From NCBI RefSeq assembly GCF_001641265.1, contig NW_020167530.1, positions 62,001 to 126,000 on the forward strand: DNA of 64,000 nt, written 5' to 3'. The notes beneath the pieces are model-generated. The model made no database searches. It saw nothing but the letters and a program-made list of their open reading frames with translations, and was not told the origin of the DNA. The translations under genes were made by a program, and so were the position numbers. The stretch comes from Pseudogymnoascus destructans. Taxonomy: Eukaryota > Ascomycota > Leotiomycetes > Thelebolales > Thelebolaceae. Positions 52,367-64,000 of the stretch are shown here, in pieces (the first letter of the stretch is position 1; each line of letters opens with the position of its first letter).

Positions 52367-55051
52367 CAGTGTTCGGTACGGATACGAATATACCCGTGGT
52401 ATCCGGGTATATCCTCGAGTATATACCTACCCGGCGATATTTTAGGAGTATCCGGCGTATCCGGATACTCTCGAGTATATATCCGGATACATGCCAAGAA
52501 TAGCCAAGCGCAGCCAAGACCTCTTTTTTCCAACGTCGTGAGATCTATATTGATGCTGTATAAAGTGATAATTATCCTCAGAATGAGCGACTCGTCGTTA
52601 TCAGATATACCAACGGAGCCTGAGGGCTATAATAGCTATGATACTCATAATGAGCCAAGTCTGCCAACGCTGCCGCCCCCTATTCATATTCAACAGGATA
52701 TTAATCCTACACCGCTCCGGCTTCAGCCTCCAGGACGAATGCTGCCACCAACGTCGTCGGTACTATTTACGAAGCTATTATATTCGCGATTGATACTTGA
52801 TAGTAACCCACCTACAGTCAAAGTAACTTGCTTACAACCAGGCTGCGGATATTCACCTACTCCGCAGCTATTAAGTCAGACTTCAACCGGTAATCTTTGG
52901 AAGCACTATACGCAGAAGCATCCAACAGTAGCATATACAATGAAAGGTCATACAATTACGCCGTCAAGCCCATCAAGTAGTGCATCGTCATTTTTTGAGC
53001 CACGGCCGCGGAACCCGCAAGTCCAGCCCGCTCAAGCTCAAGCATCAAATAGTAGAGCGAAATACCGAGAGTTATTACTCTCATTCGTTGTATCAAATAA
53101 CCTCTCCTTACGACTTATTGAGAGCTATTCGTTCCATCAATTAGTACAGTTCTTAAGCCCAAGTACTCTATCGATATCGTCGCGAACACTACACCGAGAG
53201 CTACAGCGGCAATTCTCATATCACCGAGGATTGCTACAATTAGAACTCCAGGCTCATATTACCTATGGCGGCTGGATATCTATTACAACAGATGCATGGA
53301 CTGCACGGAACTATACAGAGTACGCTGCTGTCACAGGCCATTGGATTAATGAAAAGTGGCAGCACCGGTGCGTATTACTTGATGTAATCCACCTTCAAGA
53401 GCCAATTCATAGCGGCGAATATCTCGCTCAAGAGTTAGCTGCAGTAACAGATAGCTTCGAAATTACAGGTGCTATATTTACTTGTACGCGGGATAATGCC
53501 TCAGCGAATACTGTGATGCTTTCAGAATATGAGAAAATAGCCAGTAAGCAGCAGACGACTATTCAACAGCCATGGACGTTTACTGTAAAGGAAGGGGACG
53601 TTCGGTGTATTGCTCATATTATCAATCTTGCAGTTCAAGCTACTCTAAAGAGCTTGAAAGCTAGCCCGGATACAGAAACAGAAGCGTACTGGTGTCAGCA
53701 AGGGCTTGCCCGGATTCCGCAGCGTATTGATAACTCTTCTACTGAAGTATCAGCTACGCTTGAGAAGCTCCGAAGGCATATTTATGTCTTTCGAAACCGA
53801 AGAGCATGGAAGGATGCTTTACAGAAGCAGATACAAGCTGCAGGCCAGAAGCCACGCCAGCTATCACTTGGTATGCCTATACGCTGGAATTCAACGTACT
53901 ATATGCTTGAAACAGCTATAAAGCTTCGAATACCAATTACTGCAGTATGCTCTACGCAGAAGCTTGATATCAGTATGAAGGATATTGCGTTAACAAGCAA
54001 CGATTGGGCTATTATCGAAGCTCTTGAACGATTATTCTTAGTATTCTTAAAGCCGTCAAGACGGCTACAAAGCGATTCATATCCAACGCTCAACTTTACA
54101 ATTCCTCTTTACTTAAAGATAATAAATAAGGTCACATTACTAAAAGAAGAGCTTGGTAGAAGCTCTACGATCGGAGTAGCTTGTGGAGCTGCGCTTCAAA
54201 AGCTTAATGAGTATTATACTCTTACAACGAATCGGCAATGTAAGCACTCAGCTGTTGCTACAATTTGCGACCCACGAATGAATCATACAGTATTTAAGAA
54301 GATATATCCAAATGCTATAGACGATACACGAAGATTACGAGCAAGAGCGCAGTTCGAAGACGTTTGTAGAACGTACCAAAAGCGAGAGTATCACCTTGAG
54401 ACGGAGCGAATTACTCACGAAACAGCTCTTGCAGAAGCAATAGGTGCTACTGCTACAATAGATCAAGAACCTGATTCTGACGAAGATCTATTTGCGTCAG
54501 AAGGCTTGGCTTTTCAAGAGCCAGAATGGAGGCGCTGGATGCTTGAACCACGGCCCGGTGAGCATACTGATATTCTCAAATATTGGTGCGCAAAGCAATA
54601 CCAATATCCAGTTATTGCCCGTATTGCTCGTGATCATCTAGCTATTCCAGCAACATCTGCAGCATCGGAACGAGTATTTAGTAATGGTAGTGATATTATT
54701 ACAAAGAAGCGGAATAGGTTATCACCGCCAACTATTAGATATTTACTTTGCTTACGGAATTGGGGTAAAATACGGGAGGCTGATAGCGACGGTGATGATG
54801 CTGACGATGAAGCACCTGAATAGGGACTCGCAGAAAGGGGGGGTCTCACGGAAAGGGGGCTCGCGGAAAGGGGTTTACTACTATTATCAAAAGCTTCATT
54901 CTTTTTTATATACGCTATTCTATTTTTATATACAATATTCAGCCTCATGTATCCGGATATATACCCTACCCTACCCGTCAGATCGTCGCCGGGTATATAC
55001 CCTACCCGTGAGCTTCACGATACTACCCGGATATGTATCCGCCGAACACTG
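52367..55051 (+). mobile_element. hAT DNA transposon, apparently complete, 2685 bp
   Basis: Terminal inverted repeats CAGTGTTCGG / CCGAACACTG. 8-bp target copies GGCTACAT (52359-52366) and GGCTAAAT (55052-55059), 7 of 8 matching. Both subterminal regions are packed with TATCCGG / CCGGGTATAT repeats, likely transposase-binding sites. Confidence 0.9.
52583..54823 (+). CDS. hAT transposase, 746 aa, intact
   Basis: Open from ATG 52583 (MSDSSLSDIPTEPEG; another in-frame ATG at 52553). Residues about 85-120 form a BED-type zinc finger (CLQPGC ... HYTQKH), the core follows with TTDAWTARNYTEYAAVTGHW (catalytic Asp), CTRDNASAN (second Asp) and RCIAHIINLAVQ, and the C-terminus is the hAT dimerisation domain (LAIPATSAASERVFSNG) plus an acidic tail. 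Length and domain order are complete for a fungal hAT (Restless/Tol-like plan). No break seen; with its TIRs the element could be autonomous. Confidence 0.92.
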   Translation: MSDSSLSDIPTEPEGYNSYDTHNEPSLPTLPPPIHIQQDINPTPLRLQPPGRMLPPTSSVLFTKLLYSRLILDSNPPTVKVTCLQPGCGYSPTPQLLSQTSTGNLWKHYTQKHPTVAYTMKGHTITPSSPSSSASSFFEPRPRNPQVQPAQAQASNSRAKYRELLLSFVVSNNLSLRLIESYSFHQLVQFLSPSTLSISSRTLHRELQRQFSYHRGLLQLELQAHITYGGWISITTDAWTARNYTEYAAVTGHWINEKWQHRCVLLDVIHLQEPIHSGEYLAQELAAVTDSFEITGAIFTCTRDNASANTVMLSEYEKIASKQQTTIQQPWTFTVKEGDVRCIAHIINLAVQATLKSLKASPDTETEAYWCQQGLARIPQRIDNSSTEVSATLEKLRRHIYVFRNRRAWKDALQKQIQAAGQKPRQLSLGMPIRWNSTYYMLETAIKLRIPITAVCSTQKLDISMKDIALTSNDWAIIEALERLFLVFLKPSRRLQSDSYPTLNFTIPLYLKIINKVTLLKEELGRSSTIGVACGAALQKLNEYYTLTTNRQCKHSAVATICDPRMNHTVFKKIYPNAIDDTRRLRARAQFEDVCRTYQKREYHLETERITHETALAEAIGATATIDQEPDSDEDLFASEGLAFQEPEWRRWMLEPRPGEHTDILKYWCAKQYQYPVIARIARDHLAIPATSAASERVFSNGSDIITKKRNRLSPPTIRYLLCLRNWGKIREADSDGDDADDEAPE

Positions 55052-55319
55052 GGCTAAATTACAAGATAGAGATGCAAAAACGGAAAGTCCTTTTGTTAAT
55101 GGATAATTTCTTAGGCCGTGAACTCGTAGTTTAGTTAGTTGGTGGTTTAGCTCCCTCCTAATACAACATTGCACTAGCAACTAATAGATTAAGGAATAAT
55201 CGCAAGTTTTAAGCTTTGATATCAGCGTCTCTAGGTCATATATATGCTTCGACAGTTCGAAATGAACAAAAACCTAAACAAGACAGTTAATCTCCTTAAA
55301 GCAATATAGTAGGTGCGCG

Positions 55320-55945
55320 TCTTATGGAATAACGAGGTTTCAAAAACAACCATTTAGAAATGCTCAACACGAGTCCATCAGGACTCACCGAGTAATTCGG
55401 AATTGTGCCATACTCGACATAACCAAGCTTGGGATACACCGCTCGGCCTACTCCCCTTCTCAGTATCAAGCAGCTTCGTCCCATCAGTACTGCAAATGTA
55501 TGATAGCCAGAGGACTTACCAAAATCCATTTCACCTTCTCAATCGCAATCCCCTCTAGTTCGGCCTTGGACGTCCGTCAACCATCAACTTCTCTACCCAC
55601 GCCCGATGATTCCCCGTCTGACTGCATGGGAAGTAACAAACTTGCTACACCGCTGATGGCGCCATCCTTCACTAGGTACACGATCACTTTTTCCCCAGTC
55701 TCCGGGGTGCCAGATCGACATTGCTGGATCAATCCTAGCCAAAAACCCCTCATCTTATTGTCATCGAGGGGAGGTAGGAACGTTGCGATCGTTGCATCCT
55801 CCACGATGCATCTTCGATGAAGCGCCATGAATCCAGTCACCAATTCATTTATGGATGCGTCGTCGATACTTTGTGCCGTAGATGAGATGATCGAGAGTGG
55901 TTGCGTTGGGTGCATCGAGACGGCAGGCAGTCTAGAATCCATCAT
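55320..55945 (-). pseudogene. GNAT-family N-acetyltransferase, decayed
   Basis: Reverse strand from ATG 55945: MMDSRLPAVSMHPTQPLSII, a GNAT N-terminal helix region and KVIVYLVKDGAISGVASLLL (beta strands before the acetyl-CoA site). After about residue 120 the frame breaks: the Q/RxxGxG/A loop is missing, TKLLDTEKGS and AVYPKLGYVEYGTIPNYSVS lie in different frames. The 3' flank is the Tg2 relic. A missed intron cannot restore all parts, so probably dead. Confidence 0.68.
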
Positions 55946-56408
55946 TCTTGCGTATCGTCAAAATATATGCAATGAATGGAGAGTCAGGATGTAAATAATG
56001 TCGTATATACCATATCTAGGCAGCAGGGTCGAAATTACCCCACCCTCTGCTTCTCGGAAAAGTTGGACACTTGAAAAACCCGCGTGTATTTGTAAGACCG
56101 AGCAACACCCCTGCGACGCGGCCGATTTAAAAATGTCACACGAGGAAGATGTAGTTCAACAAAATCTTAGTTTGCCTCTATCTTGGGTATATTATAGGCA
56201 TATTATGGATATTTCCTGCTTGGAGCCATAAGTGATGGAGCTGGGTTTCGGCTTATCAGCCACTCCAAGGCCGCTGTGGTCACTCTGGGAATTCAAAAAC
56301 AGAGACATTCCGTCTAGTTTCCCAATAAACAGGCTCGCTCGTTCTCGGCGTGCCTTCGGTGCTCTGGGTCTCAGCGGTATGCAAACAATGTCGTGTCTGT
56401 GCCCCTCT
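55946..56408. other. Intergenic region, nothing recognised
   Basis: 5' flank of the GNAT relic and 3' flank of COX16. Short ORFs only. Confidence 0.5.
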
Positions 56409-56826
56409 TCAGATGATGCCGTCATGCTCTCCCTTCAATCTCTTGACTCGTTTTTGCTCCCAATCATCAAGGTCCTTTGCGGCCAATTTCTGTAAACGAA
56501 TCAGTAAAAGCTTCTAACTAACAGTCCTTCCTCCTAAAGTCATCCTTAGGGAAGCTTACATAGTACTCCTCTTTCATATCGACTTTCCTTGCATTCTTCC
56601 CAATTCCCAACTCCTCATCCTTGCTAAGCCTCTGAACTCGTCTATCATGCTTCTCGTATCTAATCGCAGTGGCGGGGGTCAAAAAGAATGACCCAGCGAC
56701 CATAGTTGCTATGAAAGGGAGGCCAAAGAGCGCAAATGGGTGCTTTGCGAGGGCACTCCGGTACCTGGCTGCGATTGTGTTTGCTTGGGCCGAAGGTCGG
56801 AATTTCTTGGACTGAAAGATGGCCAT
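56409..56826 (-). CDS. COX16: Cytochrome c oxidase assembly protein COX16, mitochondrial, 115 aa
   Basis: Two exons: 56826-56560 and 56489-56409 (267 + 81 nt; GTAAGC donor, phase 0). Starts MAIFQSKKFRP, has one inner-membrane helix (about 29-52, HPFALFGLPFIATMVAGSFF), then the conserved IRYEKHDRRVQRLSKDEEL stretch and an EEYY...LAAKDLDDWEQKRVKRL end, the Cox16 signature. The family helps Cox2 maturation. It shares a divergent promoter of 362 bp with the ATR gene. Confidence 0.92.
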
Positions 56827-57188
56827 TTTGCCGGCTTGCTAAATATAAAGCCTCTTGATGCAGGCAGCGACAATTGGAAATGTCAAGGAGAGCGGGATAG
56901 ATATTATCGTCGTCCAGGTCCCGGCTTCAATGGAAAAGTCGCCGCACAGACAAAGTCCTTCGAGGCCATTAAGATCACGTGCTTTCGCGACTCACCAAGA
57001 GCACGTCCGCGTCCCCCACATATGGCGAGCAACGACACTTGAAGAACCCATAACAGCTTTTTTTGGTAGTCTTGCAGGGTACGGCCTGACCCACGGCGCC
57101 AGCCAGTCGTTTCCCCAATGGATCTTGCGCCGTTATCGATATTGGGGTTTCCTATCCCGCATCTGTTTTGAGCCCCGAAAAATATATC
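56827..57188. promoter_or_regulatory. Divergent promoter: COX16 (-) / ATR kinase (+)
   Basis: The only space for both promoters; GATCACGTG near 56970-56980 contains a CACGTG E-box. No TATA box seen. Confidence 0.5.
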
Positions 57189-60100
57189 ATGGGCAACACA
57201 TCACGAATGCCATCAGGACAGCAAGCTACAAATGGCGACAGTATGGACACCGGCCCAGGTGCTTTTGAACCGCCTCCCTCGACTCTTGCTGCCAAACTTG
57301 TCAACAAACTCTCGGGGAATCATAAACCCTCTCTCCAAGGTTCCCAAGACAGCTTCGGACTTCTCGTCTCTGAAGTCTCCCAGTTCGACAAAACTCGCAA
57401 TGAGCATACAACGCCCGAAGAGATCAGGGAAAACAACTATCGGGTTGTATACGTGCTAACAAAAGCACGTTTGGGTCCAGTATGCAGCGATGAAAGCGAT
57501 CCGTTTGCGAAGAAGGAGAGGGTCCTTGACGATGCCGCCCAGGTTCTCGACTTGTTCATTACATCTATAAAAGAGACGCCGGAAATCCTCACAAAGGTTG
57601 GGGCGCAGAATGACTTGGTCCGGACGGGGAGAGGGGTGCCTTTATGGATATGGTTATGGCCAAGGCTACTTCGACTTCTTGGAAATGAAGGCTGCGAACC
57701 GCTATGGCCGAAAGTGAAAGAGCTCTTCCATACCGCATTCGATGTGTCTAGGGTCCTGGATGTTGAGTTCTGGGGAGTCGGTCTGAAATTTCTTACCTAT
57801 TTGAGACATTGTGTTGATGCTTCGCTGCACAATGTTGCGGCGATTTCAACTTCGACTATAGCGCTTCCCCTGGCGACGATCGAGGACGACCTCTCCTTTC
57901 AAAGTCGATTGGGTTTTGTCGAGAACGGATGCACATATAATTTACGCGGGGGGACAGATTCATTCCACCATGCTCAGCAACTATTGACCCTCGTGGCCGA
58001 CTTGTCATTATCATCCTTCGTTGACGGCCAGCTTTATGAGAGCACTTCGCACAGATACATGGCATGGGTTTTTGATAGTTTTCTCGAGCTTCGAACAACT
58101 GCTGCGAGGTCAGCGGCGTACAAAACCGAACATGATTCCATCTCTGTCGATGCAGTTCACAGACTTGTATCGTCTCAAGCCCAGCATATTGACGCCCCAG
58201 CCCATCGCAAAGGCTACCGAGTTCTGTCTCATCTCTGTTCAGAGCTTGTTGCCTATTCGACTGCAGTTTCTGATGTAATGGACCGAGTCAAATTGGCAGG
58301 CATTCTGTTGGATCTGGCATCGGCTTGTGAAGCTTCCGGATCTGTATCACAAGCAGTCGCCATTGACCTACTTCCGGTTTTAGACAAGGCTATTGTTTTT
58401 GGGACTCAGACCGCAGCTCCCGATGACGCAGATTTGAAGGTTAGTCTATATGCTAGTTGCAACAATGTCATACTAATATTGGTTTTATAGAGCTGTATTC
58501 TCCTACTACGCCAAAAGTGCCAAAACATACCGCCTCAGAGTGCCCGTACAACTCTGGAGAACAAGGCACTGGAATTGCAGTTTCGGAGTCTCTGCTTCAA
58601 AGATTTATCTGGCGTCGACAATGATGATAATGGTGCCCCTCAAATCAAGCGTCGCAAAATTGCGCCGCATAGCTTATTGGAAGAAATCACAGAAGAGGCA
58701 TACATGCTACTTGGTGCCCAGAAAGCAACGGATTTGGATGGATTGAGTCATATCGCAGCGTCGGTATTCCTTCCGTAAAACTATTTGTATATTCTGACAA
58801 TGAACAGAGACTGCTTCTCTCACCTCGAGGATACAAACCGTTGCAAAGCATTGAAGCTTTTGGGAATGATACCGTGCGCAAGCGCCCATACCTTGACGGT
58901 ATTCCGTGATAAGAATGGAGAGTTTGGCGAGCCTGAATGCACCGTATGCGGCTCCAGCAACAAGACTGAACCCACCATCGACGCCGCCAGCGGCCGCAAT
59001 ACTTCCGCTCCCGTCTCAGCATCTGTGCCCGTCAGCGCCCGGTCCGCCGACATAGCGAAGGTGGAAACACAGGCTGTCGCCATATTGTCTGCCCTCCTCA
59101 AAGTCGGCGACTTCGAATTGTCAAGGAAGCCACGGGTATTAGCAATGGTGGTCGTGCGAAAATTTGCCCTCCATTTCGAAGGGGCTCAGTTCATGGATCT
59201 TGAGTCGTCGGTGTTGGGCCAATGGTGCCTGACTTCCCTCCGTAGCTCAGTTCGAGAACTTCGGATTGTTGCTGGACGAACTGTCCCTGCCTTTCTCAGG
59301 GATGGAAACAATGTCGACGTAGTGGTAACGCGAAGAAACAGAGTCAATGCAATCAATATATTGAGGCAGTTCTCTGGAGAAACTGCACCTCACCTTACCG
59401 AGACTTGGGTGTTGACGTGGGGACAAATAGCCAGAGTTTCGAAAGACCGAGAGCTAAACCTGACTCTCTTGAGGCTGGTAGAATACTTGGGACATACGAA
59501 CCAGATAATCTCTGGACTTGCATTTACCGAAATACTCAGCACCGCAGAAGTGAACGGTATTCCTGTTGGGCAAATGTTTAGTCCATTTTGGCGCACTATT
59601 GCCCACACCGCTGTTAGTGATTTGCAAAATCGGCCACAGACAGTGCAATTGATGGCAGAATTACTGTCCATAAGCGTGCCGGAGTTTTTGGTAGAAACGC
59701 AGGCCTATACTCTCCCATGGCTAGTTCTGGCTAAGAAAACAGACATCATCACAAAGATATCCCAGGCTCGTGAAGATGATGACCCGAGCAAGGCCATTAT
59801 TTCGAATATGGTTGCAATCATGCCTCTCCTACTTGTGCAAGCAGTCCCCGATATTGAGACGTTCATTATGGGACTTCTTCGGGGTGTATCGCCAGCATTT
59901 GACAAAATTGACCTTGTCCAGTGCCTTGGGATAGGCGCAATAGAGATTGCGGTAGAATTATTGAAGAACGCTGGTGATGAAGATGACAGCAAGAAATCCC
60001 GAGTAAGTTCATTATTCTATACCCCTAATCATCGTAGAATCCCCTTCTTTCGTCTGCCTGATTATCGTCGCCTCAACGTATGGCTGACTAGTGATCGCAG

Positions 60101-63100
60101 GTTCGACACGCCCTCAATATTTTAGCGGCACACTGCGATATCATCCCAAGTGATGGCGAGCAAAGCAAGGACAAAATTGGCGCATTTCTGGAACAATACA
60201 GCTTAGGGATAATGTCCCATTTCTCAGAACTTGTCAACGATACGCGGGTTTGGCAGTCTCCAAACGAGAAGAAGCGGTCCTTGAGGGGAATAGAGGAATT
60301 GGTAAAGGTAGGCAAGAGTCATACTAGGTCTGCTTTACCTCAAATCCATGCTTGCTTACAATCGGCTTTATCAAATGATCACCTCCGCACCGCCGCTTTT
60401 CAGGCATGGGGGACTATGATCAGGAGTTTCGACGATGAAGAAGTTTCAGTCATGCTTGAAACAACCTTTGCCATCATCATTCAGCATTGGCAGCTTTTCG
60501 ACAGCTCTACACGAGAGTATGCCTGTAAGCTGATAGAATATCTATTGACCAAGCGCTTTCAAACCCTGGGAGTCAATGCTGATCTTCTCCCGTCTCTTGC
60601 TCAAATCCCCGAACTGCAGTCGTGTGAGGAACGGCTTGTCAAGATGAGATCAAAACCAGATGTCAAGCAAGAATATCAGATATTCAGCCGGCGAATCAGC
60701 CACGAACATGCCAGTGTTGTAACTCAAGGGTTCACAGAACTTGCGGGTTATCTCAAGAAGAACCAGGAATTTTTACAAGCGTCAGCTGTCAGTGAGCAGC
60801 CAGAGAAGGTGGTCGGGGAACTTCTCCGAGCCATCCTCGATGCTTGCGTGCAATTCAATGACAGCAACACGGATGTCGCACGACTCGCAGGTGAATGTTT
60901 GGGTATGATCGGCTGCGTCGATTCAAACAGAGTCGAAACAGTTCGGAAACGGAAAGAGATCGTTGTCCTCAGCAATTTCGATGGCTCAGCCGACACGACC
61001 GATTTTGTCTTGTTCATCCTCCAAGAAGTCCTTGTAAAGGCCTTTGCTTCTGCTACGAACCCTAGAGCTCAAGGATTCTTCTCTTACGCTATGCAAGAAT
61101 TACTGAGAAGATGCGATTTTTCAGTGGTTGTTTCCCAATATCGAAGTCATCAGATTGACACAGGCGACGCAGAAAAGCTGCATAAGAAGTGGCTTGGTTT
61201 ACCTGAAAGCATCCGAATGACGCTATCGCCGTTTCTAAGTTCAAGGTATACAGTCACGGCCATGGCAACGAATCCCGTTAAATACCCAATATTTCACTCA
61301 ACCAAGTGCTACAATATTTGGCTTAGGGCATTCGTATTAGATCTACTCCAGAAGCCACAAAATGCCAATGCATCCCTTATTTTCGATCCTCTTAGTCGTG
61401 TCATTAGGATTCAAGATACATCAGTCGCCAATTTCCTCCTTCCTTATACTGTTTTGCACAGTGTTGCCCTTGGATCTGACCAAGACAGGAACGATATCCT
61501 CGGCGAAATCCTGGCAATATTAGAACACAACACATCAACTGATTCTCACAATGAACTCAATAATGTCAAGCTCTGTAGCGAGGTAAGTTCCTTATCTCTT
61601 ATACCCTACGTCAACTAACAATTGGTAGGCAATATTTAGGGTGTTGGACTACCTAGCCCGCTGGGCACAAGAGGAAAAGGCGGCTCTCGGCTTGCTGTCG
61701 ATGAGATCGAATTCCGACACGGAAGAGAAATCTAGGCGGCATCTTCGGCTTCAATTGGTAGCCAAATTACTCTCTGCTATCCCGGCCCAAATAATATCAC
61801 GCCGTGCCGTAGAGTGCAAGTCATATGCACGTGCCCTCTTCCATTGGGAAGCACACATACGGAAAGTCAGAAAAAATAACGAGCCGATTCCCAAATCACT
61901 GCTTCTGCGCCTCCAGGATATCTATACTCAAATCGATGAGCCAGATGGTATCGAAGGCATCTCGGCTCATCTATATGTGCTTGATATTGACCAGCAGGTC
62001 CTTGGCCACCGCAAGGCCGGCCGTTGGACTGCTGCGCAGAGTTGGTACGAAATAAAATTGGCTGAGAATCCCAGCGACGCTGAAGCGCAAGTGAACCTGC
62101 TTGACTGTATGAAGGAGTCTGGCCAGTATGATGCTCTATTGAACTACGTCGAAGGCATAGAGAAATCCAGCTCGATTGTATCAAAGCTGCTTCCTTTTGC
62201 AACGGAAGCGTCGTGGTCAACAAGCCGGTGGAACATGCTGGAGAAGTATGTTGCCAAAGCACCTGTTGAAATCGCGGGCGATTTCAATGTGAACATTGGC
62301 CGCGTCTTACTCGCATTTCGTGATCGGGATTTCAACGTCTTCGACGCCGCAATAAAATCACTACGAGAGCATATTGCCGGCTCATTATCAGCGGATACAA
62401 CCTCGTCTCTGGGATCTTGCCATGATTCCATGTTGCGGCTACACGTGTTGACGGAGCTGGATATGGTTGCTCATTCGTCTGACGATGCATCTCAGCGCCA
62501 ACAGGTCCTATCGTCCCTTGACAGACGGCTTGAAGTAGTAGGTGCCTACCTCAATGACAAGCAGTATCTGCTTGGCCTGCGTCGAGCCGCAATGCAACTT
62601 TCAAGGAATACATTCACCGAGGCCAACATAGCCTCCGCGTGGCTGACAAGCGCTCGCGTTGCCCGTAAAGGGAACGCCGTCCACCACTCCTTCAATGCGG
62701 TCCTTCACGCATCTAGGCTTGGCGACGACTCTGCTATGATCGAGCATGCTCGGCTGATATGGAGAGAAGGCCATCACCGCAAAGCCATTCAGAGCCTCCA
62801 AGGAGCTATCGACAACAATGCGTTTATCTCTCATAACCAAGCGCCGTCGGAACTGGAAACTGGCCAAGAGGGGAACCGAGACCAGCAAAATCTCCTCGCT
62901 GCACGAGCACATCTATTGTTAGCCAAATGGCAAGATGACGCTGGACAGACACACTCTACCGCGTTGCGTTCGCAATATCAGTTTGCAGCAAAACTTTCTA
63001 TGACATGGGAGAGAGGCCACTACTACCTTGGCCGGCATTACAACAAACTACTTGAATCAGAGAAAACAATGGCCTCGGATCAACAAATATTATCCTTCCT

Positions 63101-64000
63101 CGCAGGAGAGATGGCGAGACTGGTTATCGAGAACTATCTACGTTCTTTGAGCTACGGCACCAAGTACGTCTATCAGACCTTACCACGTATCCTCACGCTG
63201 TGGCTGGACCTCGGAATGCAGATCACACAGCCTGTGGATGCCAAATATGGAACCAAGGAGTTCGCCACGACCTTGAAACTTAAGCAGAAAGAGCAGATTG
63301 CATCTATTCATCTTCGGTTTGACAAATATGTCCAAAAGATGCCCGCGTATATTTTCTATACGGCACTGCCACAGATTGTCGCAAGAATCGCCCATCCAAA
63401 TCAAGAAGTTTATCAATATCTACACCAGATTATTGTGAAGGTAGTTTCAACACATCCCCAACAGGCACTATGGACTCTCCTTGCAGTGATTACATCGACG
63501 CAAACCGAGCGAAAAACCCGCGGCGCAAGCATTCTGCAGACCTTATTCTCATCGTCGAGGAAACTAAGTCCAGCTGGGGTGGACCTAAAATCGATGATCC
63601 AGAAAGGGCAAAAACTGTCACAGCAACTCCTCGTCGCTTGTACAGCTGGCGACTTTCCTACGAATCGGACAACTTTCGTCAGCATCACGAAGCATCTCGG
63701 TTTCAACCCAAAACAGTGCTGTCCCAGTCCACTCGCGGTCCCTATTGAGAGCGCGCTTACTGCTACGCTGCCTACTCTTGCCGACAGCGTAGGATCACAC
63801 AAGGCTTTCTCAAGAGACGTCATCACAATTGACGGGTTTGCAGATGAAGTCATGGTGCTCAGTTCTCTCCAGCGACCTCGAAAGCTGACAACAAGAGGCT
63901 CAGATGGAAAGCTGTACGGGCTGCTTTGCAAGCCAAAGGATGACCTCCGGAAAGATCAGCGCCTTATGGAATTCAATAGCATGATTAATCGCTCTCTGAA
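57189..64000 (+). CDS. ATR/Mec1-type checkpoint PIKK kinase (UVSB/MUS-9 orthologue), 3' end beyond window
   Basis: Proposed exons: 57189-58439, 58491-58759, 58808-60002, 60101-61582, 61629-64000+, about 2190 codons in the window out of roughly 2400-2500 expected. Helical HEAT repeats fill the N-terminal part, then a UME-like region (about 59460-59700), the FAT domain (61629-about 63450), and the kinase N-lobe, where ITIDGFADEVMVLSSLQRPR and CKPKDDLRKDQRLMEF are the ATR pattern. The catalytic loop and FATC lie past the end. The second intron needs an unusual GTCGGT donor (58760) to give HIAADCFSHLEDTNRCKALK; donors at 58764 or 58775 give poorer or very short introns. The kinase acts with an ATRIP-like partner at replication stress. 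Confidence 0.9.

Larger units (their letters stand above)
52169..55310 (+). pseudogene. Second Tigger-like transposase relic (Tg2), split by an hAT
   Basis: Left part: EQPKWWFKIKEFVCHSKGGS (compare NEPKWSNGWLDGFKKRFKIKEYV in Tg1), then after a deletion NNSKWMTGLICKEYL. Right of the hAT: WLNYKIEMQKRKVLLLMDNF, LVGGLAPS, then IASFKL and NKNLNKTVNLLKAI, parallel to Tg1-C. Stops and shifts throughout. Confidence 0.78.

Noticed and set aside
1..64000. CRISPR arrays, tRNA or rRNA genes, bacterial-type operons
   Set aside because: The window is fungal. The regularly repeated segments are LTRs and transposon ends, and I recognised no cloverleaf or rRNA sequence by eye; a tRNAscan run would be decisive.

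Overview
This is nuclear DNA of a filamentous ascomycete (Pezizomycotina). The host genes carry short introns of about 45-100 nt with GTAAGT-like donors and include fungus-typical products: TOM5, the fungal 21 kDa complex I subunit, a proteinase-K-like subtilisin and an M43 metalloprotease. The mobile DNA is also typical: chromodomain Ty3/gypsy elements, pogo/Fot1 and Tigger-like DDE transposons, and hAT. A dothideomycete of the Pleosporales type is my guess, not something the sequence proves.

Layout. (1) 1-6.8 kb: the gypsy element 'A' (one intact 1597-codon gag-pol, reverse strand) inserted in a pogo-type transposon (family P1). (2) 6.9-16 kb: a compact block of conserved genes: tRNA adenosine deaminase TAD2, complex I 21 kDa subunit, FG nucleoporin (NUP54/NUP57), TOM5, IWS1/SPN1 and a type II membrane nucleotide pyrophosphatase/phosphodiesterase. 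(3) 16.2-31.7 kb: a transposon nest holding a decayed gypsy gag and pogo tail, P1 and P2 transposons side by side, and a second P2 copy split by a 7.94-kb gypsy element 'B', itself split by a solo LTR of A. (4) 31.7-33.4 kb: a fragment resembling DUF3435 and a secreted M43 metalloprotease gene. (5) 34.9-38.7 kb: half of a Tigger-like transposon, LTR pieces and a decayed P1 copy. (6) 38.9-42.7 kb: a subtilisin gene and a gutted amino-acid permease. (7) 43-55.3 kb: a broken hAT, solo LTRs (families A and C), more P1 and P2 copies, the other half of the Tigger-like element, and an apparently intact hAT inserted in a second Tigger relic. (8) 55.3-64 kb: a GNAT pseudogene, COX16, and the first five exons of the ATR/Mec1 checkpoint kinase, cut by the window end.

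Most notable points. Gypsy B carries, antisense to gag-pol and just inside its 3' LTR, an ORF with perfect Zn2Cys6-cluster spacing followed by a charged, probably coiled-coil stretch. Its gag stop directly follows a classical A-AAA-AAC slippery heptamer, with pol in the -1 frame. All three P2 copies share a transposase split into two ORFs overlapping by ATGA, so the family spread in that split state. The two halves of one Tigger-like element lie about 14 kb apart in opposite orientation, with matching 5-bp target duplications of the LTR that split it, which indicates an inversion between two inverted solo LTRs. The genes do not form one pathway. The host genes are housekeeping, and the two secreted proteases sit as islands among transposons.
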